NCBI GenBank assembly: GCA_958414825.1
Contig: CATYXQ010000058.1
Coordinates: forward strand, 1-11,229
DNA: 11,229 bases
Reading direction: 5' to 3'
DNA from: an uncultured Eubacteriales bacterium
Lineage (GTDB): Bacteria > Bacillota > Clostridia > Oscillospirales > CAG-272
Position numbers and translations under genes: made by a program. Positions 1 to 7,354 of the stretch are shown here, piece after piece. The first letter of the stretch is position 1. Every line of letters begins with the position of its first letter. The notes below the pieces were generated by a model. It was not told the DNA's origin. It was given only the letters and a program-made list of their open reading frames with translations, and ran no database searches.

Positions 1-2
1 AA

Positions 3-1586
3 ATGGAGGCGCGTTTCCCGGTTCGCGAACGTCCCGATGGGGCGATTGTTTCCAGAATGGCGCCGAGTCCTACCGGATTTGTGCATCTGGGCAATCTGGT
101 GCAGGGGCTTACGGCTGAGCGCCTGGCGCATCAATCGGGCGGCGTGTTGTTTTTACGAATAGAAGATACGGACAGTAAGCGCGAGGTGGCTGGTGCGGTA
201 GAGACGCTGATTTCTTCGCTTGCATATTACGATATTCGGTTTGACGAGGGCGCAACGGTTGACGGTGACAGCGGTGCGTACGGTCCATATCGTCAGCGGC
301 AGCGCAGGGATATCTATCATGTATTTGCAAAGATGCTGGTGGAAGAGGGAAAAGCGTATCCTTGTTTCTGCACAGAGGAGGAACTCGCAGCGATTCACGC
401 GGAACAGGAATCTGAAAAAGCAAATTTCGGTTATTACGGAAAATGGGCGCGGTATCGCGACGCTTCGTTTGAGAATATTTGCGAAAAATTGGATGCAGGC
501 GTTCCTTGGGTTTTGCGTTTCCGCTCAACCGGCAGTATTGAAAATAAGATTCGGTTTACCGACCTGATTAAAGGAACGCTTGAACTGACCGAAAATGATA
601 TAGATCATGTCCTTTTGAAGTCGGACGGAATCCCGACGTATCATTTTGCACATGCGGTGGACGATCATCTGATGCATACCACGCATGTTGTACGCGGAGA
701 CGAATGGCTCCCCTCGCTTCCTTTTCATTTGCAGCTTTTTGCCGCTTTGGGCTGGAAAGCGCCGAAATATTTGCATATCGGTCCGCTTATGAAAATGGAC
801 GGTACGTCCAAACGCAAGCTGTCCAAGCGCAAAGATCCTGAACTTGCACTATCCTTTTATCAGGAACTGGGGTATCCGACGCAAGCGGTGTATGAATATC
901 TGCTCACCGTGTTAAACTCAAATTATGAGGACTGGCGGCGCGCAAATCCGGCGGTGGATGCGGGAACCTTTAAATTTTCTTACAAAAAGATGAATCCAGC
1001 GGGTTCGTTGTTTGATGAGGACAAACTTCGCGATGTGTCCAAAGAAGTTCTCTCCCGCATGAGCGCGGAACAGGTTTATGCGCTTGCAAAGGATTGGACG
1101 GATATATATGACCGGGACTTTTATGATAAACTGACTGCGGATCCCGCTTATGCAATTTCGATTTTGGCGATTGGCCGCGGCGGGAAAAAACCGCGTAAAG
1201 ATCTGGCTGTTTTCAGTGAATTGAAAGAATACATGGCCTTTTTCTATGACGATTATTTTCAGGTGGAAGCGGATATGCCGTCCTTTGATCCGGCGGATCT
1301 GCGCGGGATTTTGTCGGATTATGCCTGCCTATATACGGAAACAGATGATCAGGATGCCTGGTTTGAGAAGATTCGTCTGCTGGGAGAAAAATATGGATTT
1401 TGCCCGGATACCAAAACGTATAAAGCCAATCCAGATGCCTATAAGGGACATGTCGGCGATGTTAGTATGATTTTGCGTGTGGCCGTGACCGGACGAAGAA
1501 ATTCGCCTGACATGTTTGAAGTCATGCGGATTTTGGGGCGCGAGCGTGTTGCCGCGCGTCTTGAGGCTGCGGAAAAAAAGATTTAA
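3..1586 (+). CDS. gltX: Glutamyl-tRNA synthetase (5' end probably outside window)
   Basis: This class I aminoacyl-tRNA synthetase charges tRNA with glutamate in the cytoplasm. Counting from the first in-frame ATG, the HIGH-type signature is HLGN at residues 28-31, preceded by APSPTG, and the KMSKS-type loop is KLSKR at 272-276; both are typical of bacterial GluRS. The visible length of 527 residues covers the catalytic domain and the C-terminal anticodon-binding region. A CFC motif near residue 120 recalls the GluRS zinc site, but I do not see the later cysteine, so zinc may not be bound. From memory of Clostridia relatives, the first residues here (MEARFPVRERPDGA) align inside an N-terminal extension of about 20 residues. 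The ATG at position 3 is therefore probably an internal methionine, and the true start and ribosome binding site lie upstream of the window. The next gene, glnS, follows after 15 bp, which suggests co-transcription. The enzyme call is very secure; the start is not. Confidence 0.95.
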   Translation: MEARFPVRERPDGAIVSRMAPSPTGFVHLGNLVQGLTAERLAHQSGGVLFLRIEDTDSKREVAGAVETLISSLAYYDIRFDEGATVDGDSGAYGPYRQRQRRDIYHVFAKMLVEEGKAYPCFCTEEELAAIHAEQESEKANFGYYGKWARYRDASFENICEKLDAGVPWVLRFRSTGSIENKIRFTDLIKGTLELTENDIDHVLLKSDGIPTYHFAHAVDDHLMHTTHVVRGDEWLPSLPFHLQLFAALGWKAPKYLHIGPLMKMDGTSKRKLSKRKDPELALSFYQELGYPTQAVYEYLLTVLNSNYEDWRRANPAVDAGTFKFSYKKMNPAGSLFDEDKLRDVSKEVLSRMSAEQVYALAKDWTDIYDRDFYDKLTADPAYAISILAIGRGGKKPRKDLAVFSELKEYMAFFYDDYFQVEADMPSFDPADLRGILSDYACLYTETDDQDAWFEKIRLLGEKYGFCPDTKTYKANPDAYKGHVGDVSMILRVAVTGRRNSPDMFEVMRILGRERVAARLEAAEKKI

Positions 1587-1601
1587 GGAGTTTATCTCTG
1601 T

Positions 1602-3254
1602 ATGGAAGAAGTCAAATCTAATTTTATAGATGAAATTATTGAGGCAGATCTGGCCGCCGATCCCGAATTGCGCGTGCATACCCGTTTTCCGCCGGAACCG
1701 AACGGATATCTGCATATCGGCAGTGCCAAAGCAATCTGGATTAACTCGAATGCGGCTAAAAAGCACGGCGGATTGTTTAATCTGAGGTACGATGATACCA
1801 ATCCTGCAAAAGAGGACACAGAGTATGTAGAATCCATTTATAAGGATCTGAAGTGGCTTGGCGCGGAACCGACCGGCGGTGTTTTTTACGGTTCGGATTA
1901 TTTCGATCAGTGTTATGCTTATGCGGTGAAGCTGATTCGCGACGGGAAAGCGTATGTCTGTGACCTGTCTGCCGAGGAGATGCGGGCGTACCGTGGCACA
2001 TTAACCGAGCCCGGGAAAAACAGTCCGTGGCGTGACCGCAGTCCGGAGGAAAACCTCGATTTGTTTGAACGTATGAAAAACGGAGAGTTTGAGGACGGTT
2101 CTCATACTTTGCGTGCGAAGATTGATATGGCTTCTCCGAATATGAATCTGCGCGATCCGGCGATCTATCGTATTTTGCACACGTCGCATCACAGACAGGG
2201 AAACAAGTGGTGCATATATCCGCTGTATGATTTCGCTCATCCGATACAGGATGCGATTGAGGGCATCACACATTCGCTTTGTTCCTTGGAATTTGAAAAT
2301 CACCGTCCGCTTTACGAATGGGTTGTAAATAATATCGGAATTGAAACCAAACCGAAACAGCGGGAGTTTGCAAGACTGAATGTGACTTATACGGTTATGA
2401 GCAAGCGCTATCTGCGGCAGCTTGTAGAGACCGGCCTTGTAGACGGCTGGGATGATCCGCGTATGCCGACGCTTTGCGGTCTGCGCAGAAGGGGCTTTAC
2501 GCCGGCGTCCATTTTTGCTTTTGTAGAACGTGCAGGCGTGGCAAAGGCTTATAGCTTGGTTGATATTGAACTTTTGGAGCATTGCATTCGAGAAGAACTG
2601 AACAATACCGCGCTTCGCAGAGTTGCCGTATTGGAACCTGTGCGGGTTGTGATTACCAACTATCCGGAGGACAAGGTCGAATATTTTGAGCTTCCCAATA
2701 ACCCGAATGATGAAAATGCCGGAAAACGCAAGGTGCCGTTTACGAGAGAATTGTATATAGATCGCAGTGATTTTGAAGAAGTGCCGCCACCGAAATTTTT
2801 CCGTTTGAAGCCGGGCGGCGAGGTTCGGCTGATGGGCGCGTATATTGTTCGCTGTGAAGAAGTTGTGAAAAATGCGGACGGAAGTATCGCCGAAATTCAC
2901 TGTACGGCTGATCTTGCAACCGGTTCGGGTATGCCTGCGGACGGACGGAAAATTAAAGGAACGATTCATTGGCTGTCTGCAAAATTTGCAAAAGATGCGG
3001 ATATTATGCTGTATGACCGTTTGTTTACGATTGAAAATGTTGCGGATATTCCCGATGACAAAACATATAATGATTATCTGAATCCCGGTTCGCTGAAAAA
3101 AATGACCGGATGCAAGATAGAGGAAGATCTCGGTTGTGCGGTGTCTGGTCAGCGTTTTCAGTTTGTTCGTTGCGGATATTTTGTAAAGGATACCAAATAC
3201 GAAAACACGTTTAACCGGATTGTTGGCCTGAAAGACAGTTATCCCAAAAAATAA
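1602..3254 (+). CDS. glnS: Glutaminyl-tRNA synthetase
   Basis: This enzyme attaches glutamine directly to tRNA-Gln. The 550-residue length matches the bacterial GlnRS norm of about 550. The class I signatures are HIGS at residues 38-41, within PPEPNGYLHIG, and VMSKR at 265-269; the PPEPNG and VMSKR forms separate GlnRS from GluRS. The C-terminal half is the two-barrel anticodon-binding region typical of the family. The start ATG is supported by AAGGAG at 1585-1590, which overlaps the gltX stop codon, with 11 bases between the two. Many Bacillota lack GlnRS and make Gln-tRNA from Glu-tRNA with GatCAB, so its presence is informative. It implies that the neighbouring GluRS need not mischarge tRNA-Gln, although GatCAB cannot be ruled out from this window. 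The gene probably shares a transcript with gltX and the downstream surface-protein gene. Confidence 0.97.
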   Translation: MEEVKSNFIDEIIEADLAADPELRVHTRFPPEPNGYLHIGSAKAIWINSNAAKKHGGLFNLRYDDTNPAKEDTEYVESIYKDLKWLGAEPTGGVFYGSDYFDQCYAYAVKLIRDGKAYVCDLSAEEMRAYRGTLTEPGKNSPWRDRSPEENLDLFERMKNGEFEDGSHTLRAKIDMASPNMNLRDPAIYRILHTSHHRQGNKWCIYPLYDFAHPIQDAIEGITHSLCSLEFENHRPLYEWVVNNIGIETKPKQREFARLNVTYTVMSKRYLRQLVETGLVDGWDDPRMPTLCGLRRRGFTPASIFAFVERAGVAKAYSLVDIELLEHCIREELNNTALRRVAVLEPVRVVITNYPEDKVEYFELPNNPNDENAGKRKVPFTRELYIDRSDFEEVPPPKFFRLKPGGEVRLMGAYIVRCEEVVKNADGSIAEIHCTADLATGSGMPADGRKIKGTIHWLSAKFAKDADIMLYDRLFTIENVADIPDDKTYNDYLNPGSLKKMTGCKIEEDLGCAVSGQRFQFVRCGYFVKDTKYENTFNRIVGLKDSYPKK

Positions 3255-3269
3255 GTATATAAAATTTTT

Positions 3270-3274
3270 GGAGG
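3270..3274 (+). promoter_or_regulatory. Ribosome binding site deciding the cohesin-SLH gene start
   Basis: GGAGG lies 5 bases before the ATG at 3280. The frame is open from an upstream TTG at 3268, but that codon overlaps this Shine-Dalgarno sequence and has none of its own. The ATG also begins a textbook signal peptide (MKKLSF...). The start at 3280 is therefore preferred. Confidence 0.85.
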
Positions 3275-3279
3275 TTTTT

Positions 3280-4449
3280 ATGAAAAAGTTATCATTTGTC
3301 TTGGTTTTGGTTCTTTTGCTCGGATTGCTTCCTTTGGCGGTGTCTGCTGAAGAGCCTGCCGCGGTGCTCAGCAGCGTCAGCGCAGATGCCGGTGATACGG
3401 TGACCTTTACCGTGTCTTTAAAAAACAATCCGGGTATTGCCGGCGCACAGCTTTATATCGGATACAATTCCGATGTCATGTCTTATGTGTCTGCCGCTAA
3501 GGGAAGCGGGTTTGAGCCGTATGCGCACGCTTTCTCTGAAGATGCCGGTGCAAATCCCGTAAAGCTTCTTTTTCTGAATACGTCGGATATGACCGGCGAT
3601 CTCATCGTTGCGGATGTTACGTTTAAGCTGGCTTCTGATGTAAAACCAGGGGATTATGACATCAGCCTATCGGTGCCTGAGTCCTATAAGTTTAATTTGG
3701 ATCCGGTTTCGTTTGCTTCCGCAAACGGAGTTTTGACTGTGAAGGGAACGTCTTCGCACAAGCACAGCTATACCGAGACAAAAGTAAGCCCGGTAGGCGC
3801 TGAGGATGGTTATACGCTCTATACGTGCGAGTGTGGTTATACATATAAGGGAAATTTTGTATTTTCTGAGTCTGCTCAGGATTCCAAATTCCAGCCGACT
3901 CGCACATATGAGAATCAGTTTACCGATGTGACAACCGATAAATGGTTCTATGAATATGTAAAATTGGCTTATGAATATGCACTTGCAAACGGTACGGGCG
4001 CGACGAAATTTTCGCCGGATAATCAGTTTACGATAGCGCAGGCGCTGACTGCGGCGGCGAATATTCATACTGCTTACTATGCAAAGAATGTTCCGGCTGC
4101 TGCTGCGGGCGAAGCGTGGTATGCTCCGTATGTGAATTATTGTGTTGAGAACGGTATCATTACTTCATCCCAGTTTGACGATTATAACCGGAATATCACG
4201 CGCGGTGAAATGGCGATTGTATTTGCCAATATTTTACCGGAGACGGAGTATACGGCGGTGCGTCAGGGAATGTGTCCGGATGTAGCTGAGGGTTCTGCCT
4301 GCTATGCGGCGGTGACTAAGTTGTATCAGGCCGGTATTGTCGGAGGCGACTCGGGAACCGGAAATTATCGTCCGGATGATGAGCTCGTCCGCAGCGAGGC
4401 CTGTGTAATCTTTACTCGTATTGCTGTTGCTGACAAGCGCGCAAAATAA
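3280..4449 (+). CDS. Secreted cohesin-like domain protein with three SLH domains
   Basis: This predicted 389-residue surface protein should be exported and held on the cell wall. Residues 1-23 form a Sec signal peptide: MKK, a long Leu/Val core, then probable cleavage after AVSA. Residues about 26-155 resemble a cohesin domain, with a GDTVTFTVSLKNNPGIAG opening, a Tyr-rich strand, then VKLLFLNTSD and ADVTFKLASDVKPGDYDI. Residues about 160-192 are a small HKHSYTET...YTCECGYTYKG segment of the kind often seen in Clostridia surface proteins. Three SLH domains follow (about 214-265, 272-325 and 332-385), each with an FTDV/CPDV or WYAPY opening and an R/Q-[GS]-E/A type ending. SLH domains bind pyruvylated secondary cell-wall polymers, and cohesins bind dockerins in cellulosomes. 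One cohesin plus SLH gives the layout of an anchoring scaffoldin, but no dockerin partner is visible here, and non-cellulosomal cohesin-like proteins exist. The gene lies 25 bp after glnS with no clear promoter of its own and ends at a strong terminator. Confidence 0.85.
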   Translation: MKKLSFVLVLVLLLGLLPLAVSAEEPAAVLSSVSADAGDTVTFTVSLKNNPGIAGAQLYIGYNSDVMSYVSAAKGSGFEPYAHAFSEDAGANPVKLLFLNTSDMTGDLIVADVTFKLASDVKPGDYDISLSVPESYKFNLDPVSFASANGVLTVKGTSSHKHSYTETKVSPVGAEDGYTLYTCECGYTYKGNFVFSESAQDSKFQPTRTYENQFTDVTTDKWFYEYVKLAYEYALANGTGATKFSPDNQFTIAQALTAAANIHTAYYAKNVPAAAAGEAWYAPYVNYCVENGIITSSQFDDYNRNITRGEMAIVFANILPETEYTAVRQGMCPDVAEGSACYAAVTKLYQAGIVGGDSGTGNYRPDDELVRSEACVIFTRIAVADKRAK

Positions 4450-4477
4450 TGACTTTAAATGCTGTTTTGACAGTATG

Positions 4478-4522
4478 AACGCCTGTATGCGGTGTATTTT
4501 GCACCGCATACAGGCGTTTTTT
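4478..4522 (+). terminator. Rho-independent terminator after the cohesin-SLH gene
   Basis: A perfect 17-bp inverted repeat (4478-4494 with 4502-4518) encloses a 7-base loop, and its end merges into six T residues at 4517-4522. It lies 28 bp past the stop codon and should end the gltX-glnS-surface protein transcript. The stem is GC-rich in the middle and unusually long. Because the stem begins with only two A residues on the left, termination should be much stronger in the + direction. Confidence 0.93.
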
Positions 4523-4582
4523 GGTCCATAAAACGATTTCATAACGGGTCTTTTTGAAATTTTTCAGACATACAATGTTGTG

Positions 4583-4587
4583 GGTGA
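4583..4587 (+). promoter_or_regulatory. Weak ribosome binding site deciding the amidase start
   Basis: GGTGA lies 4 bases before the ATG at 4592. The frame is also open from GTG at 4580, but no purine-rich stretch precedes that codon. The ATG start is preferred, although the site is weaker than those of most neighbours. Confidence 0.55.
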
Positions 4588-4591
4588 TGAT

Positions 4592-5323
4592 ATGTTGAGT
4601 AAAAGAGAATCGGCACAGCTGACTGTCGGAATTTTTATTTTTTGTATGCTGTTCAGTTTGATAACGTATGGTTTATACTGTCTGTATGGTATGATTTCTT
4701 TACCAAGTATCGGCACATTTGCTGAAAATAATGTACCGGTACAGGTAATTCTGGATGCAGGGCACGGCGGAGAAGACGGCGGTGCGATAGGCGTTGATGG
4801 CACTTTGGAAAAAGATTTGAATTTAGATATTGCACAAATTTTGTATGATATGCTGACTGTGTGCGGTGTGGAAACGGTTATGACGCGGAACGGCGATTAT
4901 ATGCTCTGCGATGTGCAGGATCCGACAATGAAAGGAAAGCATAAGACGACCGATTTGAAAAATCGGTATGAAATTGCAAAATCCAATGAAAATGCGCTCT
5001 TTATTAGCCTGCACATGAATAATTTTCCCATTGAAAAATACAGCGGCTTACAGGTGTATTATTCAGTAAACAATGACGCAAGTGTCGAGCTTGCCAAGCA
5101 GATACAGATGAAGACAGCGGAATTTTTACAGCCGGAGAATAAGCGGGAAGTAAAGGCGGCGGGCAGCAATATTTATTTATTGGATCGGATTCAATCACCA
5201 GCTGTTTTGATAGAATGCGGTTTTTTGTCCAATTACGAAGAATGCCGCAAACTGTGCGATAAGAATTATCGGGAACAGTTAGCGCTTGTAATATTTGATT
5301 GTATCATGGCAAAAATAGAATAA
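4592..5323 (+). CDS. cwlD: N-acetylmuramoyl-L-alanine amidase, CwlD-like
   Basis: This membrane-anchored Amidase_3 family zinc enzyme cuts the bond between N-acetylmuramic acid and L-alanine in peptidoglycan. From the preferred ATG it is 243 residues. An uncleaved hydrophobic segment at about residues 10-37 is followed by the catalytic domain from about 50. The zinc and catalytic residues expected for the family are present: H58 in DAGHGG, E73 in GTLEKDLNL, H141 in SLHMN and the catalytic E208 in LIECGFLSN. Length, single N-terminal anchor and the DLKNRYEIAKS and KYSGLQVYYS stretches match my recollection of Bacillus CwlD, which starts muramic-delta-lactam formation in spore cortex. That suggests a spore-former, but a vegetative role cannot be excluded. 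The gene stands alone between the upstream terminator and the metG promoter, and I could not identify a convincing promoter of its own. The amidase call is very secure; the CwlD subtype is moderately so. Confidence 0.88.
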   Translation: MLSKRESAQLTVGIFIFCMLFSLITYGLYCLYGMISLPSIGTFAENNVPVQVILDAGHGGEDGGAIGVDGTLEKDLNLDIAQILYDMLTVCGVETVMTRNGDYMLCDVQDPTMKGKHKTTDLKNRYEIAKSNENALFISLHMNNFPIEKYSGLQVYYSVNNDASVELAKQIQMKTAEFLQPENKREVKAAGSNIYLLDRIQSPAVLIECGFLSNYEECRKLCDKNYREQLALVIFDCIMAKIE

Positions 5324-5347
5324 TACGGAATAATTCGGCACAGATGC

Positions 5348-5376
5348 TTGAAACAGCAGGCGGCCTGTGTTATAAT
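5348..5376 (+). promoter_or_regulatory. Sigma-A promoter for metG-tatD-rSAM
   Basis: TTGAAA (5348-5353), a 17-bp spacer and TATAAT (5371-5376) form a near-perfect housekeeping promoter. TG one base before the -10 adds an extended -10 element. Transcription should start near 5383, leaving a leader of about 28 bases that is too short for a T-box riboswitch. A short inverted repeat, CAGG-CGG-CCTG at 5357-5367, lies in the spacer; it may be chance. Confidence 0.88.
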
Positions 5377-5410
5377 ATGCAGGAAATGAGCCGGTATTTG
5401 GAGGTCAAAA

Positions 5411-7354
5411 ATGCACGATAAAGGAAAGTTTTACATTACGACGGCAATCACATACAGTTCCAGAAAGCCACATTTCGGCAACACCTATGAGGTGATTATG
5501 ACCGATGCGCTCGCTCGGTTCAAACGTCAGGTTGGATATGATGTATTTTTTCTGACCGGAACCGACGAGCACGGCCAGAAAATAGAGAATTACGCGAAAA
5601 CGGCGGGAATTACGCCGCAGGCCTATGTGGATCAGGTATCGGCTGAGATCCGGCGGATATGGGATCTGATGGGGGCAAGCTATGATAAATTTATTCGTAC
5701 AACGGATCCTGAACATGTGCGTTCCGTACAGAATATTTTTCAAAAATTTTATGAACAGGGAGATATTTATAAAGGATGCTATGAGGGGTGGTATTGTACG
5801 CCCTGCGAGTCCTTTTTTACAGAGACGCAGGTTGTTGACGGCAAGTGTCCGGATTGCGGCGCGCCGGTTGCAAAAACCAGTGAAGAAGCGTATTTTTTCA
5901 AGATGAGCAAATATGCGGATCGGTTGATTGCGCATATAGAGGAACATCCGGAGTTTATCGAGCCTGTTGCACGGAAAAAAGAAATGGTGAATAATTTTCT
6001 GAAAGCGGGTTTGCAGGATTTGTGCGTTTCCAGAAGCTCGTTTACCTGGGGCGTTCCCGTTCCGTTTGACAGTAAACATGTTGCTTATGTCTGGATGGAT
6101 GCGCTTTCCAATTATATCACGGCGCTCGGATATGATCCGGAAAAAGCCGAGCAGCCCGAACTGTTTCGGAATTTTTGGCCGGCGGATGTGCATATTATCG
6201 GCAAGGATATTTTGCGCTTCCATACGATCTATTGGCCGATTTTCTTAATGGCGCTTGGGATTCCGCTTCCGAAAAAGGTGTTCGGCCATCCGTGGTTTAA
6301 TTTCGGTGCGGACAAGATGTCGAAATCAAAAGGCAATGTGATTTATGCAGATACTATGGCCGATCTATTCGGGGTGGACGGTGTGCGTTATTATGCGCTG
6401 TCTGAAATGCCCTACGCTTCGGACGGCAGTATAACGTATGAAAATATCATCAATCGGTATAATACCGATTTGGCCAATAATCTTGGAAATTTGGTCAATC
6501 GCACAATGGCTATGACGCAGAAGTATTTTGACGGGGTGGTGCCGACGTGCGGCGCGCGTGAACCTTTGGATGAAGAATTGATTGCGGAGGCCAAGCGAGT
6601 TCAAGAGGCGTCTTACGCCTGCATGGAGGTGTATCATATTGCCGATGCGCTGGAGGCCATTTTTTCGCTCTTCCGCCGTGCGAACAAGTATATTGATGAA
6701 ACAGCGCCGTGGGTGCTTGCGAAAGACGAAGCAAAACGTGATCGGCTCGGCACGGTACTGTATCATCTTCTGGAAACGATTCGAATCGGCGCTGTGTTGC
6801 TGACGCCGTTTTTACCCGGAACAGCTGAGAACATTTTCAATCAGTTGAATACGAACGTAATCGATTATGATAGTATCATCACGTTCGGCGGCCTTGTATC
6901 TGGCAGACCGATTGGCAAAGCAGCGGTTTTATTTGCCCGTCTTGATGAAGAAGAAACGCTTATAAAAGCAGAGGCGGCAAATCATGCGCTTTGCGATGAT
7001 GAAGCAAAGACCAGGGAAAAGCCGGAGGGCGTTGCGCAAATCGGCATGGATGCTTTTATGGGCGTTGAGTTGCGCACGGCGCAGGTGATTGCCTGTGAAA
7101 AAATTCCGAAAGCCAAGAAACTTTTAAAGCTTCGGATTGATCTGGGGTATGAGCGGAGACAGGTTGTTTCCGGCATTGCAAAATTCTATACGCCTGAACA
7201 GCTTATCGGAAAAAAGGTAATTGTTGTGGCCAATCTCACGCCGGTTAAGCTTTGCGGCGAAGAAAGCTGCGGGATGATTTTGGCTTCCGGTGAAGAAAAA
7301 GTGCGCGTTGTTTTTTTGGATCCTGAAACGCCGCTTGGGGAGCGCGTCCGGTAA
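5411..7354 (+). CDS. metG: Methionyl-tRNA synthetase with C-terminal tRNA-binding domain
   Basis: This class I enzyme charges initiator and elongator tRNA-Met. At 647 residues it has the full bacterial layout. The HIGH-type motif is HFGN at residues 21-24, a divergent form. A zinc knuckle has cysteines at 129, 132, 146 and 149, followed by a canonical KMSKS at 302-306 and a helical anticodon-binding domain. From about residue 545 there is a C-terminal EMAP/Trbp111-type tRNA-binding fold, with VELRTAQV and KKVIVVANLTPVKLCGEESCGMIL, which promotes dimerisation and tRNA binding in homologues. The start is fixed by GGAGG at 5400-5404, 6 bases upstream. It is the first gene of a tight operon: its TAA overlaps the tatD ATG by one base. 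A metG-tatD pairing is also known from Bacillus (metS-yabD), so the context is conserved. Expression is expected from the consensus promoter just upstream. Confidence 0.97.
   Translation: MHDKGKFYITTAITYSSRKPHFGNTYEVIMTDALARFKRQVGYDVFFLTGTDEHGQKIENYAKTAGITPQAYVDQVSAEIRRIWDLMGASYDKFIRTTDPEHVRSVQNIFQKFYEQGDIYKGCYEGWYCTPCESFFTETQVVDGKCPDCGAPVAKTSEEAYFFKMSKYADRLIAHIEEHPEFIEPVARKKEMVNNFLKAGLQDLCVSRSSFTWGVPVPFDSKHVAYVWMDALSNYITALGYDPEKAEQPELFRNFWPADVHIIGKDILRFHTIYWPIFLMALGIPLPKKVFGHPWFNFGADKMSKSKGNVIYADTMADLFGVDGVRYYALSEMPYASDGSITYENIINRYNTDLANNLGNLVNRTMAMTQKYFDGVVPTCGAREPLDEELIAEAKRVQEASYACMEVYHIADALEAIFSLFRRANKYIDETAPWVLAKDEAKRDRLGTVLYHLLETIRIGAVLLTPFLPGTAENIFNQLNTNVIDYDSIITFGGLVSGRPIGKAAVLFARLDEEETLIKAEAANHALCDDEAKTREKPEGVAQIGMDAFMGVELRTAQVIACEKIPKAKKLLKLRIDLGYERRQVVSGIAKFYTPEQLIGKKVIVVANLTPVKLCGEESCGMILASGEEKVRVVFLDPETPLGERVR

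Noticed and set aside
2001..3428. A 475-codon open frame on the minus strand.
   Set aside because: It is antisense to glnS and the start of the cohesin-SLH gene, shows no recognisable domain or ribosome binding site, and has an Arg/Ile/Phe-rich composition typical of an antisense shadow.
4569..4576. CATACAAT ahead of the amidase gene resembles a sigma-E -10 element, which would suit cwlD.
   Set aside because: Transcription would begin only about 9 bases before the ATG, on top of the ribosome binding site, and no matching -35 element is present at the expected distance.
5357..5367. CAGG-CGG-CCTG inverted repeat in the metG promoter spacer as an operator.
   Set aside because: Four-base arms are easily found by chance, and no regulator of metG is indicated nearby.
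5377..5410. A possible T-box or other riboswitch controlling metG.
   Set aside because: The predicted leader is only about 28 bases, too short for a T-box, and no terminator hairpin lies between promoter and start.
5405..6223. A 272-codon minus-strand open frame.
   Set aside because: It lies wholly opposite the well-supported metG gene and would end in its leader; no family resemblance.
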